DNA from: DASXAI01 sp963798445
Lineage (GTDB): Bacteria > Actinomycetota > Acidimicrobiia > Acidimicrobiales > Ilumatobacteraceae
DNA length: 64,000 bases
Direction of reading: 5' to 3'
NCBI GenBank assembly: GCA_963798445.1
Contig: CAWCTH010000002.1
Span: 434,001 to 498,000, forward strand
Below are positions 42,595 to 51,898 of this stretch, piece after piece. The notes under the pieces are model-generated. The model did not search any database. It was not told the origin of the DNA and saw only the letters and a program-made list of their open reading frames with translations. Each line of letters starts with the position of its first letter. Positions within the stretch are counted from its first letter, which is position 1. The position numbers and the translations under genes are program-made.

Positions 42595-43773
42595 GTGCTC
42601 ACCCGCCAGGGGTGGGTCGTGCTGGTCGTCGCCGCCGGCGTGCTGGTGGCGGCGCGGGCTTTCGGCATCATCGAGCTGTACGTCGCCGGCGCCGTCCTGG
42701 CCATCCTGCCGCCGGCCGCCCTGCTGTACGTGCGTGCCGCCCGAGTCCGCCTCCGGGTCTCCCGGAGCCTGTCGCCCACCCGGGTCCACGCCGGCGACGC
42801 CACCCGGGTCGAACTGGGCGCCACCAACCTCGGCACCCGGCGCACGCCGGTGCTGCGGCTGCGCGATCCCGTCGGCGGCACCCGCGGCGCGCTGCTCCAC
42901 CTCGCGCCGCTGCGCCCCGGCGAATCGGCCCGCGCCGCCTACCGGCTCCCCACGACGCGCCGCGGCATCATCGCCGTCGGTCCGTTGGGCCTGGAGGTCG
43001 GCGACCCCTTCGGCATGGCCAGCCAGCAGGCCGAAGCGGCGCCGGTCCTGGATCTCACCGTCTATCCCCGCATCGATCGCATCGCCGCGCCGGGCGGTGG
43101 CGGCGACCGTGATCCCCACGGCGCGGTGGCCAACCCGAACGTCCTCGGCCAGCAGGGTGACGACTTCTACTCCCTCAGGGAGTACGTCGTGGGCGACGAC
43201 CTGCGCCGGGTCCACTGGCCGTCGACGGCGCGGATGGACGAGCTGATGGTGCGCCACGACGAGATGCCGTGGCAGGACCGCACCACCGTCGTCCTCGACG
43301 TGCGCCGGGCCTCGCACAGCGCGGCGTCGCTGGAGCGGGCGGTCTCGGCCGCGGCCAGCGTCATCACGGCCTCGGCGCGCGAGGAGCACCTCATCCGCTT
43401 CATGGCCAGTGACGCCGTCGACTCCGGCCTGGGCTCGGGCATCGCCCACAACGAAGCCATCCTGGAGTACCTGGCCCGCCTCGATGTTGTGGGGCACGGG
43501 TCGCTGCGGCAGGTGCTCGACACCCTCAGCCGCGCCAACCAGGGCGGCATCCTGGTCGCCATCCTGGGGCGGGCCACGCCGGCGGAGCTGGACACCCTGG
43601 CCCGGCTGCGGCGGTCGTTCCGGTTGGTCGTCGCCGTCGCGTCCGAGCCGCCCATCCCCGACCCGTCGCCGTTGCAGGCTCGCCTCACCCGCGTCGACAA
43701 CACCCGTGACGGCGCGTTCGCCCAGTCGTGGGGCACCATGGTGCGATCCATCCGCACGGAGGTCGTGGCGTGA
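42595..43773 (+). CDS. DUF58-domain membrane protein
   Basis: A 392-residue protein with two N-terminal membrane helices (WVVLVVAAGVLVAARAFGII and LYVAGAVLAILPPAALLYV). A beta-rich domain follows (LSPTRVHAGDATRVELGATN). The DUF58 core is GDDFYSLREYVVGDDLRRVH, then TTVVLDVRRASHSAAS, which resembles the start of a vWA fold. It is the probable partner of the upstream MoxR ATPase. Function in bacteria is undefined; roles in envelope assembly or osmoprotection have been suggested. GTG 42595 follows the moxR stop by 2 bases. Confidence 0.88.
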   Translation: MLTRQGWVVLVVAAGVLVAARAFGIIELYVAGAVLAILPPAALLYVRAARVRLRVSRSLSPTRVHAGDATRVELGATNLGTRRTPVLRLRDPVGGTRGALLHLAPLRPGESARAAYRLPTTRRGIIAVGPLGLEVGDPFGMASQQAEAAPVLDLTVYPRIDRIAAPGGGGDRDPHGAVANPNVLGQQGDDFYSLREYVVGDDLRRVHWPSTARMDELMVRHDEMPWQDRTTVVLDVRRASHSAASLERAVSAAASVITASAREEHLIRFMASDAVDSGLGSGIAHNEAILEYLARLDVVGHGSLRQVLDTLSRANQGGILVAILGRATPAELDTLARLRRSFRLVVAVASEPPIPDPSPLQARLTRVDNTRDGAFAQSWGTMVRSIRTEVVA

Positions 43774-46100
43774 GTCCGGCGACAAAGAGAGGCCCCGCCG
43801 GTGTGGGCAACCGGGCCGGCGACGCCCAGACGGCCGCCGAGATCGCCCTCGTGGCGCTGTCGTTGGCGACGGCGTTCGGGTTCTGCCGGCTGTTCGTCGG
43901 CTGGTCGTGGCTGCCGACGCTGGCCCTGGCGGCTGTCGCCTCCCACCTCCTGGCCATCTTCTGCCGGCGGCGCGGTCTCGGTCTGACGCTGTCGTCGATC
44001 GCCTCGCTCGTGGGTCTGGCCCTGTTCACCAGCCTCGCCTTCTACCGCGACGCCAGCGCCTTCGGCCTGCCCACGCGGGAGAGCTGGCGGGTCATGACCG
44101 ACGACCTGGCCACGAGCTGGCACGACTTCGGCACCGCCATCGCCCTCGTCGAGCCCCGCACCGGCTTCCTGGTGGCCGCCGCCGCCGCCGTGTGGCTATC
44201 GGCGTTCCTGGCCGACGGCTTCGGCTTCCGCGCCGGCGCCGGGCCCGAGATGCTCGTCGCCCCGGGCATCCTGTTCGTGTTCTGCTCGGCCCTGGCCGGC
44301 GAGCGGTTCCGGCTGCTGTCGGCGGCGCTGTGGCTGGGCTGCGCCGCCATCACCTACGTGCTGCACCGCAGCATGCTCCAGGAGGACGGCAGCGGCTGGC
44401 TCACGACCCATCGAAGAGGCACCATCAGTGCCGCGGCGCGCGTCGGCGCCAGTCTCGGGCTGAGCGCCATCGTGCTCGGCCTGGTCGTCGGCCCGCTCCT
44501 GCCCGGCGCCGGCGACGACGCGCTGATCAACACCCGCAACCCGCGCTCCGGCTCGCGCCAGACGATCAGCCCGCTGGTCGACATCCAGGGCCGCATCGCC
44601 AACCAGAGCGACACCGAGCTGTTCACGGTGCAGGCGGCCACCCCGTCGTACTGGCGGCTCACGGCACTCGACGAGTTCGACGGCCGGATCTGGTCCTCGG
44701 CCCGGACCTACCGCGACGCCTCCGGAACCCTCGGCGGCGGCCTCGAGGACGGCCACAGCACCCCGCTGGAGCAGCAGTACACCATCGGTGGTCTCTCGTC
44801 GATCTGGTACCCGGCGGCGTTCGCGCCGACCAAGATCTCCATCGGCGGCGAGGTCCGCTACGACCCGCAGACAGCCAGCATCGTCACCAAGTCGGGCGAC
44901 ACGCCCGAGGGCCAGCAGTACACGGTGGAGTCCGAGATCCCGAACCTCACGCCGAACGTGTTGCAGGCCGCCACCGGGGCGGCGCCGGCCGACATCGCTA
45001 CGCACTACACCGAGCTGCCGGCGAACTTCCCGGCCAACCTGAGCAAGCTGGCCAGCGACATCACCGCCAACGCCGTCACCCCGTACGAGAAGGCCCTGCT
45101 GCTACAGAACTGGTTCCGGAAGAACTTCACCTACGACCTCGACGTGCAGCGCGGCCACGGCATCAACGCCATCGAGGCCTTCCTGGCCCAGAAGAAGGGC
45201 TACTGCGAGCAGTTCGCCGGCACCTTCGCCGCCTTCGCCCGGTCCCTCGGCCTGCCGGCCAGGGTCGCCGTCGGGTTCACCCAGGGGACCCTCGGCCCCG
45301 ACGGGCTCTACCACGTCGAGGGCAAGCACGCCCATGCGTGGCCCGAGGTCTACTTCAGTGGCATCGGATGGGTGCCCTTCGAGCCGACGCCCACGCGCGG
45401 TGCACCGGGCGACGAGATCTTCACCGGCGTGCCCCAGCAGCAGGTCGGCGAGCAGCCGCAGTCGACGTCCACCACGGTGGCGCAGGGCACCGGCACCACG
45501 GCTGTGACGGTCGGCCCGCTCTCACCGAACGGCGACCTGGGCCTCGACAACGTGCCCATCCCCGATTTCGGCTCCGGGTCGGGCCTCGTCCCGTCCTCCG
45601 GTGGCGGCCGGTCGTGGTTGGCGACCGCCGGCATCGCGCTGCTGGTGCTGCTGGTGCTGGCGGGCATCTGGATCCTGGTCGTGCCCCGGCTCATCCGCGG
45701 CCGCTGGGGCCGGCGGCGGCGGGCGGCCGCCACCCAAGCCGACCACGTCCTCGTCTCCTGGCACGAGACGGAAGCCGCGCTCGCCCGCTCCGGCGTACCC
45801 CCACGACCCAGCGAGACCCCCGCCGAGTTCGCCACTCGCGCCGCCCGCCAGACCCGCATCGACAGCGGTGCCCTCGAACGCCTCGCCGGGTTCGTCACCC
45901 AGGCCGCCTACTCGGGCGGCGACGTCGCCGCGGAGGTCGTGGCCGACGCCGACGGCATCCGTGACCAGGTGGAACGCACGTTGCACGACCGGGCCGACCT
46001 CCGGACCAAGCTGACGTGGCGGGCCGACCCCCGACCGCTGCTCCAGCCCCTCCCGGGCGACCACGACCGCCGGCGCCACCTCGACCTCGTCGACCACTGA
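43770..46100 (+). CDS. Membrane-anchored transglutaminase-like protein (DUF3488-type)
   Basis: A 776-residue protein. Six or seven N-terminal helices (about residues 15-210) form the DUF3488-like region. The extracytoplasmic transglutaminase-like core has the catalytic Cys in GYCEQFAGTFAAFARSLGLP (about residue 475) and His in KHAHAWPEVYFSGIGW. A Thr/Gly-rich stretch precedes another helix (LLVLLVLAGIWILVVPRLI) and a C-terminal cytoplasmic domain. It completes the MoxR/DUF58/transglutaminase operon; such proteins may cross-link or hydrolyse surface proteins or peptides. GTG 43770 overlaps the DUF58 stop by 4 bases. Confidence 0.88.
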   Translation: MSPATKRGPAGVGNRAGDAQTAAEIALVALSLATAFGFCRLFVGWSWLPTLALAAVASHLLAIFCRRRGLGLTLSSIASLVGLALFTSLAFYRDASAFGLPTRESWRVMTDDLATSWHDFGTAIALVEPRTGFLVAAAAAVWLSAFLADGFGFRAGAGPEMLVAPGILFVFCSALAGERFRLLSAALWLGCAAITYVLHRSMLQEDGSGWLTTHRRGTISAAARVGASLGLSAIVLGLVVGPLLPGAGDDALINTRNPRSGSRQTISPLVDIQGRIANQSDTELFTVQAATPSYWRLTALDEFDGRIWSSARTYRDASGTLGGGLEDGHSTPLEQQYTIGGLSSIWYPAAFAPTKISIGGEVRYDPQTASIVTKSGDTPEGQQYTVESEIPNLTPNVLQAATGAAPADIATHYTELPANFPANLSKLASDITANAVTPYEKALLLQNWFRKNFTYDLDVQRGHGINAIEAFLAQKKGYCEQFAGTFAAFARSLGLPARVAVGFTQGTLGPDGLYHVEGKHAHAWPEVYFSGIGWVPFEPTPTRGAPGDEIFTGVPQQQVGEQPQSTSTTVAQGTGTTAVTVGPLSPNGDLGLDNVPIPDFGSGSGLVPSSGGGRSWLATAGIALLVLLVLAGIWILVVPRLIRGRWGRRRRAAATQADHVLVSWHETEAALARSGVPPRPSETPAEFATRAARQTRIDSGALERLAGFVTQAAYSGGDVAAEVVADADGIRDQVERTLHDRADLRTKLTWRADPRPLLQPLPGDHDRRRHLDLVDH

Positions 46101-46320
46101 CCCCGCCACCTCACGGCCGGTCGCGCAGCGGCGCGGCGAGTGGCTGCGTCTCGGCGTCGGGCTGGTGCCTTGTGTGACGTCGATCGAGCCACGATCGAGT
46201 TCTCCGTGACATAGCCGCCGATCGGCGTCCGGTTTGCGACGCACGGTGGCCGGTCAGCCTCGTCGCGTCGAACGGTGCGGGCGGCCGCACAAGGCCGCGC
46301 CCATCACGGGCTCGGCAGCG

Positions 46321-46695
46321 TCAGTCTTCGCGCTTGAACCGGTTGCGCATCCGCTCGCCGGCGCCGCCGAACGTGTCGCGCAACCGCCCTGCTCGGAAGC
46401 TCCGCGTCGCCTGCTCCAGACCGGCGCGACCCATGGCTCGGGCGTTCTTCTCGATGACGAACGCCGCCGCCAGCATGATGAGGAACCCGACGAAGGCCAG
46501 CGCGAAGTGGATGTGCAGCGTGAAGACCAGGAAGATCAGACCGAGCACCAGCATGAGCGCCGACCACTTGATGCGGCGGAAGGCGTGCCGGTACAGCGTG
46601 CTCTGGCTGACGCTCTGCGCGAAGGCGGGATCACTCTCGTAGAACTGCTGCTCGATCTGGTGAAGGATGCGTTGTTCGTCTTCACTGAGCGGCAT
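46321..46695 (-). CDS. DUF3040-family membrane protein
   Basis: A 124-residue DUF3040 protein. The N-terminal MPLSEDEQRILHQIEQQFYE is the family signature. Two hydrophobic helices follow (WSALMLVLGLIFLVFTLHI and LAFVGFLIMLAAAFVIEK). The C-terminus is strongly basic. The family is restricted to actinobacteria and has no assigned function, though members often lie near cell-division genes. The start ATG is 46695; a 27-base upstream extension lacks conservation. Confidence 0.9.
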   Translation of the reverse strand: MPLSEDEQRILHQIEQQFYESDPAFAQSVSQSTLYRHAFRRIKWSALMLVLGLIFLVFTLHIHFALAFVGFLIMLAAAFVIEKNARAMGRAGLEQATRSFRAGRLRDTFGGAGERMRNRFKRED

Positions 46696-46841
46696 AGCCA
46701 ACCCCTTGCATCCGCTAGGCACCTACCTGGCCCATTCGCATCATCGCACACCCTCTCGTGCCCGACAACGCGTGGCCCGAGCCGCTGCGCACCAGTGTAA
46801 AGGGCCGAAGCGCTCTTCCGAAGCGCGACTGAGGCACGATC

Positions 46842-48117
46842 TCATGGCGCTTTCGCGGCGGGGCCGTCATCATCGGGACCCCATTGCTGGCGACCTCGCC
46901 GAGTGAGCTTGAGGCCGTCGGGGCCGACCAGGCTGGCCGGGCCGATGGAGGCCGGCCCGAAGCGGTGGCGGACCTCGTCGATCGCCCGGGTGGCGGTGTC
47001 CCAACCGTCGTCGCCCGGCCCGCCGTCAGCGAAGGTGAGCTGCTGACCGGCCATCGGCGCCAGACCGGACACGGCCACCCCCAGCAGCCTCACGCCAGGG
47101 GCGGGATCCACGCTGTCGAGCAGGCCCCGGGCCACGGTGGCGATGGCGTTGCCCCCGTCGACGCCCTCGGGACTGGTGGCCGAGCGGGTGATGGTGGCGA
47201 ACGACCCGAACCGGACCTTCAAGGTGACCGTGCGCCCGACGAGGCCCTGCGCCCGCAGGCGGGAGCCCACGGCATCGGCCATGCGCACGACCTCGAGGGC
47301 CAACTCGTCGCGCTCCTCGACGTCGCGGGCGAACGTCTGCTCGTGGCTGACCGATTTCACCGGTCGGTCCGGCTCGACGGCGCGGTCGTCGAGGCCCAGG
47401 GCCAGGCGGTGGAGATGAGTGCCGTTGGCCTTCCCGAGCGTGCGCACGAGGGTGGTCTCCGCCACCGTGGCCAAGTCGCCCACGGTGCTCACGCCCAGGC
47501 GACGGAGCCGTTCGAGGGTGGCCGGTCCTACGCCCCACAGTGCCTGCACCGGGAGCGGGTGCAGGAAGGCCAGTTCCTCCCCGGGCGCCACCACCACCAC
47601 CCCGGGGCCGGGCTCCACGCCGCCTGCACCCAGCTTCGGTTTGGCCGCCACCGAAGCCAGCTTGGCCAGCAGCTTCGTCGTGGCCACGCCCACCGAACAC
47701 GTCAGCCGCTCCTCCTCGGCGATGCGGCGCCGGATGGCCGTGGCGATGTGGGCGCCGTCACCGAACAGGCGCGGACGCGCCGGTGACGTCCAGGAACGCC
47801 TCGTCCAGGGCGATGCCCTCCACGAGCGGCGTGAACGACGTGAACACGGCATGCACGGCGCGACTGGCTTCCTCGTAGGCGGCGAAGTCCCCGGCCAGGA
47901 AGATGGCCGAGGGACAGAGCCGCTGGGCCCGCATCGACGGCATGGCCGAGAAGACCCCGTAGCGGCGTGCCTCGTAGGACGCCGCCGCCACCACGCCCCG
48001 GGGCCCGGTCCCGCCGACGACCACGGGCTTGCCCGCCAGGTCAGGCCGGCGCCGTACCTCCACGCCCACGTAGAACGCGTCCATGTCGACGTGCAGGATC
48101 GTGCGCCCGCCGCTCAC
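46842..48117 (-). pseudogene. dinB: dinB, DNA polymerase IV, interrupted by a frameshift
   Basis: A Y-family translesion polymerase split across two frames. The first starts at GTG 48117 with ILHVDMDAFYVGVEVRRRPD, then VVAAASYEARRYGVFSAMPS and VEGIALDEAFLDVTGA, which carries the catalytic acidic pair. The second frame resumes LFGDGAHIATAIRRRIAEEE, then LTCSVGVATTKLLAKLASVA, GVGPATLERLRRLGVSTVG and the little-finger domain. The break is within 47766-47782; one extra or two missing bases explain it and give about 424 residues. All catalytic parts are present, so a sequence error or very recent mutation is likely. Confidence 0.88.
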
Positions 48118-48144
48118 CGCCGCCTCCGACCGTCACGCACGCGG

Positions 48145-48873
48145 TCAGGCACGGCCACGACCGAGCACCCGGTCCCGCACCGCCCACCACGTGACCAGCC
48201 CGAGGGCCTCGACCACGATGCGGCCCGACATCTTCGAGGTGCCCCGTACCCGGTCGACGAACGAGATCGGCACCTCCACGACCCGGCCGCCCCGGCGCAC
48301 CAACCGGTACGTCATCTCGATCTGGAAGCCGTAGCCCTCGGCCCGCACCCGTGAGAGGTCGATGGTCTTGATGGCCGTGGCCCGGTAGGCGCGATAGCCG
48401 GCGGTGGCGTCGTTGATGGCCAGGCCGAGAGCACCGGCGGCGTAGCGGTTCCCCCACGCGAAGAGCATCTTGCGGTGCCAGGACCAGTCGGGGATGCGCC
48501 CGCCGGGCACGTAGCGGGAGCCGATGGCGAGGTCGGCCCCGTGGGCCACCGCCGACAGGAGCGCCGGCAGGTCGGTGGGGTCGTGGGACAGGTCGGCGTC
48601 CATCTCCACCACGACCTCGGCGCCCTGGTCGATGGCCAGCGCGAACCCGGCCCGATAGGCCGAGCCCAGCCCGGCCTTGCCCTCGCGGCGCAGCACCTGG
48701 ATGTCGCCGCCGATGGCCCTCGCCGTCACCTCGGCGAGATCGGCGGTGCCGTCGGGGCTGTTGTCGTCGACGACCACGATCCCGACGTCGGGAACAGCCG
48801 CCCGCACGTGATACAGCACGTCGGTGATGTTCTCCGCCTCGTTGAAGGTGGGCAGGACGACCACGACACGCAT
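48145..48873 (-). CDS. Polyprenol-monophosphomannose-synthase-like GT2 glycosyltransferase
   Basis: A 242-residue GT2 enzyme of the dolichol/polyprenol phosphate mannose synthase type. The N-terminus reads RVVVVLPTFNEAENITDVLY, then IVVVDDNSPDGTADL. The DxD-type metal site is in VVVEMDADLSHDPTDLP. Later blocks are ADLAIGSRYVPGGRIPDW and VRAEGYGFQIEMTYRLVR. Actinobacterial homologues make polyprenol-P-mannose for glycolipids and protein mannosylation; no acyltransferase fusion is present. ATG 48873 is divergent from the small membrane gene at 48898. The dinB start lies 27 bases after its stop. Confidence 0.9.
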   Translation of the reverse strand: MRVVVVLPTFNEAENITDVLYHVRAAVPDVGIVVVDDNSPDGTADLAEVTARAIGGDIQVLRREGKAGLGSAYRAGFALAIDQGAEVVVEMDADLSHDPTDLPALLSAVAHGADLAIGSRYVPGGRIPDWSWHRKMLFAWGNRYAAGALGLAINDATAGYRAYRATAIKTIDLSRVRAEGYGFQIEMTYRLVRRGGRVVEVPISFVDRVRGTSKMSGRIVVEALGLVTWWAVRDRVLGRGRA

Positions 48874-48897
48874 TGAGCCGAGCATACGATCGGGGTC

Positions 48898-49152
48898 GTG
48901 GCCGACCCCTGGCACCGACCGCTGTCGGCCCTCCCCTCCCCCTTGGCGCGGGCCGTGGGCTTCGCCGCCATCGTGCTCGCCGGGCTCGCCGGTGGCGTGA
49001 TCGGTTGGGCCTTCATCGCCATCCAGTCCGAGTCCGACGTGTGGCGGGCCACCGGCGCGGCCATCTTCGCCATCGCCGCCGCCGCCGGTACCGCGGTGAT
49101 CGCTGTGCTGGTGCTCCGCGCCATGGGTGAGTGGCAACGCGAAGTTCCCTGA
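48898..49152 (+). CDS. Small two-helix membrane protein
   Basis: An 84-residue protein with two hydrophobic helices (AVGFAAIVLAGLAGGVIGWA and IFAIAAAAGTAVIAVLVL) separated by a short polar loop. I recognise no family. It starts at GTG 48898, only 24 bases from the divergent mannose-synthase-like gene. Coding is supported by the hydrophobic pattern and third-position GC. Confidence 0.6.
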   Translation: MADPWHRPLSALPSPLARAVGFAAIVLAGLAGGVIGWAFIAIQSESDVWRATGAAIFAIAAAAGTAVIAVLVLRAMGEWQREVP

Positions 49153-49191
49153 CGATCAGTTCCCCGACGATGCGTGCCGCCGCGACGCCCG

Positions 49192-49914
49192 TCAGGCGGT
49201 GAGACGCAACACCCGGAACAGCTCGGCGTGACGCACGCCGAGGGCGTGACCCGCCTCCAGCGCCCGTTGCTCGACCAGCTCGTGCACCAGTTCGCCCATG
49301 CCCTCGGCGAGGGCGCCGAGCTGGCTCTGGTGGCACGCCAGCGCCGCCGCCTTCACGCTGAGCACGTCGGTGATGGCGACCGCCGTGTCCGGCTCGAGCG
49401 TGCCGGTGAGGTACACGGCGCGCACCTGGTGCGGCGCGCCGGCGTCGGGGAAGTACAGCGGGCTGGCGGCGGCCGGGGCGACGGCATCCAGCACGGCGAA
49501 GCCGCACACCCGATGGTCTCGGTGGTTGACCCAGCCGTCACCGAAGTAGAGCGCGGTGGGGTCGGGGCACACGACGACCTCGGGCCGCACCCGGCGCACG
49601 ATCTCCACGAGACGGCCCCGCAGCGCCAGGTCGTTCTCGGTCTCGCCGTCGGGCAGGCCCAGCAGCTCGCACCCCGACAGGCCCAGGATCTCCGCTGCCT
49701 TCTCCACCTCGATGGCACGGACCGCAGCCAGCGTGTCGGCATCGGCAGGGGCGACCGCGCCCTTCTCGCCCCGGTTCACGATGACCAGGTGCACGTCGGC
49801 GCCGCCGCGGGCCCAACGAGCCAGCGTGCCGCCGCAGGAGACTTCGGGATCGTCGGGGTGGGCGTAGACGGCAAGCGCGCTGGCCGGCTGGTGTCGATCG
49901 AGACGGATGGTCAC
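49192..49914 (-). CDS. PIG-L (LmbE-type) deacetylase
   Basis: A 240-residue zinc-dependent N-deacetylase of the PIG-L family, which includes mycothiol enzymes MshB and Mca. The metal motif is in LAVYAHPDDPEVSCGGTLAR (His, Asp, Asp). A second site is in YFGDGWVNHRDHRVCGF. The substrate could be a GlcNAc-inositol, a thiol conjugate or an antibiotic precursor; sequence alone does not decide. GTG 49914 is the first plausible start, 25 bases after the threonine aldolase stop. Confidence 0.88.
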   Translation of the reverse strand: MTIRLDRHQPASALAVYAHPDDPEVSCGGTLARWARGGADVHLVIVNRGEKGAVAPADADTLAAVRAIEVEKAAEILGLSGCELLGLPDGETENDLALRGRLVEIVRRVRPEVVVCPDPTALYFGDGWVNHRDHRVCGFAVLDAVAPAAASPLYFPDAGAPHQVRAVYLTGTLEPDTAVAITDVLSVKAAALACHQSQLGALAEGMGELVHELVEQRALEAGHALGVRHAELFRVLRLTA

Positions 49915-49939
49915 AACCCGACGTTGACGGTGCCGACGT

Positions 49940-50938
49940 TCACGGTGCCGTGGCCACCGCTCGGCACGCCCGGTCGACGCCGTCGTCGTCGATGTCGAGG
50001 TGGGTGACGAAGCGCAACCGGGCCGGGCCGAGCGTGGTGGCCAGCACGCCGTGGGCGGCGAGATGATCGACCACCTTGGCGGCGTCGGGCAGCGGGACCA
50101 CGACGATGTTCGTCCGCACCCGCGCCGGGTCGAGGGTGCCAGGCCACCGTTCGGCCACGGCCTCGGCCAGACGACGGGCGCGAGCGTGATCGTCGGCCAG
50201 CCGTTCCACGTTCTCGCGTACGGCCAGGAGGGCCGGGGCGGCCAGCACACCGACCTGGCGCATCGACCCACCGAGGCGCTTGCGTTCCAGGCGGGCCCGC
50301 TCCATGTCCTCGGCTCGGCCGGCCAGCACCGACCCGACCGGCGCGCCGAGGCCCTTGGACAGGCACGTCATCACCAGCTGGGATCGAACGGCATACGCCG
50401 CCGCGTCGATGCCGGTCGCCACCGAGGCGTTGAAGAGCCGCGCCCCGTCCATGTAGACGGGCGGACCGATGGCGTCGATCTCGTCCAAGGTGGCGAGATC
50501 CCACGGCGTGCCGCACGCCTCCATGTGGGTGTTCTCCAGGAAGATGGCGCTCACGTCAGGCCCGTTGGCGTCGACGGCGGCCCGCACGGCGGCTGGCGCC
50601 AGCACGCCGTCGGTGTCGTCGACCAGGTGGAACTGGATGCGTGCGTTGATGGCCGCCGCGCCCCGCTCGTAGGCCACCACGTGCTGCGACGGGCCCGCGA
50701 TCACCCGGCTGCCCGGCACGCCCAGGATCCGCAGGGCGATCTGGTTGCCCATCGTGCCGGTCGGCACGAAGACGGCGGCCTCCTTGCCGAGGCGCCCGGC
50801 CATCTCCGACTCGAGGCGGGTGACCGTGGGATCTTCGCCGAAGCCGTCGTCACCGACCTCGGCGTCGGCCATGGCCCGGCGCATCGCCGCCGACGGCTTG
50901 GTGACAGTGTCCGACCGCAGATCGACCAGCTCCGGCAT
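49940..50938 (-). CDS. ltaE: Low-specificity threonine aldolase
   Basis: A 332-residue PLP enzyme of fold type I that cleaves threonine or allo-threonine to glycine and acetaldehyde. The N-terminus VDLRSDTVTKPSAAMRRAMA and GDDGFGEDPTVTRLESEMA are typical. The PLP Lys is in VMTCLSKGLGAPVGSVLAGR (about residue 200). AIFLENTHMEACGTPW and VYMDGARLFNASVATG also match. The ATG at 50938 is preferred; upstream sequence consists of tandem repeats. Confidence 0.93.
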   Translation of the reverse strand: MPELVDLRSDTVTKPSAAMRRAMADAEVGDDGFGEDPTVTRLESEMAGRLGKEAAVFVPTGTMGNQIALRILGVPGSRVIAGPSQHVVAYERGAAAINARIQFHLVDDTDGVLAPAAVRAAVDANGPDVSAIFLENTHMEACGTPWDLATLDEIDAIGPPVYMDGARLFNASVATGIDAAAYAVRSQLVMTCLSKGLGAPVGSVLAGRAEDMERARLERKRLGGSMRQVGVLAAPALLAVRENVERLADDHARARRLAEAVAERWPGTLDPARVRTNIVVVPLPDAAKVVDHLAAHGVLATTLGPARLRFVTHLDIDDDGVDRACRAVATAP

Positions 50939-50954
50939 CGGGTCCCACGGTACC

Positions 50955-51014
50955 GGGCACCTCACCACTGGGCACCGCACGAGCGGGCACCTCACCACCG
51001 GGCACCGCACGAGC
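50955..51014. repeat. Two 30-bp direct repeats in a divergent promoter region
   Basis: Units 50955-50984 and 50985-51014 are identical except at one base, followed by a 6-base partial third copy. They fill most of the 97 bp between the divergent ltaE (50938) and inositol-phosphatase (51036) starts. The unit itself contains two GGGCACC sub-repeats. They could be slippage products or bind a regulator. Confidence 0.8.
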
Positions 51015-51035
51015 GGGCACGTAACCTGTGCGGCC

Positions 51036-51821
51036 GTGCCCGATCCCGCCGAGCTGGTCGCCCTCGCCCGGCGGCTGGCCACCGACGCCGGCGCCCTCGT
51101 GCGGGCGGGCCGGCGCCGAGGGCTCAACGACGTCACCACCAAGTCGACGAGCACCGACATGGTGACGGAGTACGACCGGCGCGCGGAGGCGCTCATCGTC
51201 GAGGGCATCCTGGCCGCCCGGCCCCACGACGGCATCGTCGGCGAAGAAGGTGCCGACCGGGCCGGCACCAGCGGGGTCGACTGGCTGATCGATCCCATCG
51301 ACGGGACCACCAACTTCCTCTACGGCCTGCCCGGCTACGGCATCTCGATCGGCGCCCGCGACGGCGACGGCGCGCTGGCCGGCGTGGTCCACGTGCCGGC
51401 GCTCGGCGAGACGTTCCACGCAGGGCGCGGCGGCGGGGCGTTCCTGGACGACGTGCCCATCCACTGCACCGGCGCCACCGTGTTGGCGACGTCGCTGGTG
51501 GCCACCGGCTTCAGCTACGACCCGGGCTTGCGAGTGCGCCAGACCACCGCCTTGGTCGAGATCATCGGCCGCATCCGCGACATCCGCCGCTTCGGCGCGG
51601 CCGCCGTCGATCTGTGCCACGTGGCGTGCGGGCGCGTCGACGCCTACTACGAGCGGGGGTTGGCGCCCTGGGACCTGGCCGCCGGCGAGCTGATCGTGCG
51701 GGAGGCCGGCGGGGTCATCACCGGCTTCGACGGCGCGGCGCCGGAGCCGGGTGCCGTGGTGGCCGCCGCGCCCGGGATCCACGCCGCGCTCCTGGACCTC
51801 CTCGCCGCCGCCCACGCCTGA
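51036..51821 (+). CDS. Inositol-monophosphatase-family protein
   Basis: A 261-residue lithium-sensitive-type phosphatase. The metal-binding motifs are IVGEEGA (about residue 68), WLIDPIDGTTNFLYGLPGYG and LAPWDLAAGELIVREAGGVI. The family dephosphorylates inositol phosphate, histidinol phosphate, PAP or fructose-1,6-bisphosphate. In actinobacteria inositol is needed for phosphatidylinositol and mycothiol, so the PIG-L gene nearby is a suggestive neighbour. GTG 51036 starts the fold directly. Confidence 0.92.
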   Translation: MPDPAELVALARRLATDAGALVRAGRRRGLNDVTTKSTSTDMVTEYDRRAEALIVEGILAARPHDGIVGEEGADRAGTSGVDWLIDPIDGTTNFLYGLPGYGISIGARDGDGALAGVVHVPALGETFHAGRGGGAFLDDVPIHCTGATVLATSLVATGFSYDPGLRVRQTTALVEIIGRIRDIRRFGAAAVDLCHVACGRVDAYYERGLAPWDLAAGELIVREAGGVITGFDGAAPEPGAVVAAAPGIHAALLDLLAAAHA

Positions 51822-51898
51822 CGCACTTGGCCGCGCCGCCAGCGAACCGACGCGCGTTGTACGTCACATACGATGCCAGAGCGCGTCAGTTGGCGCGA

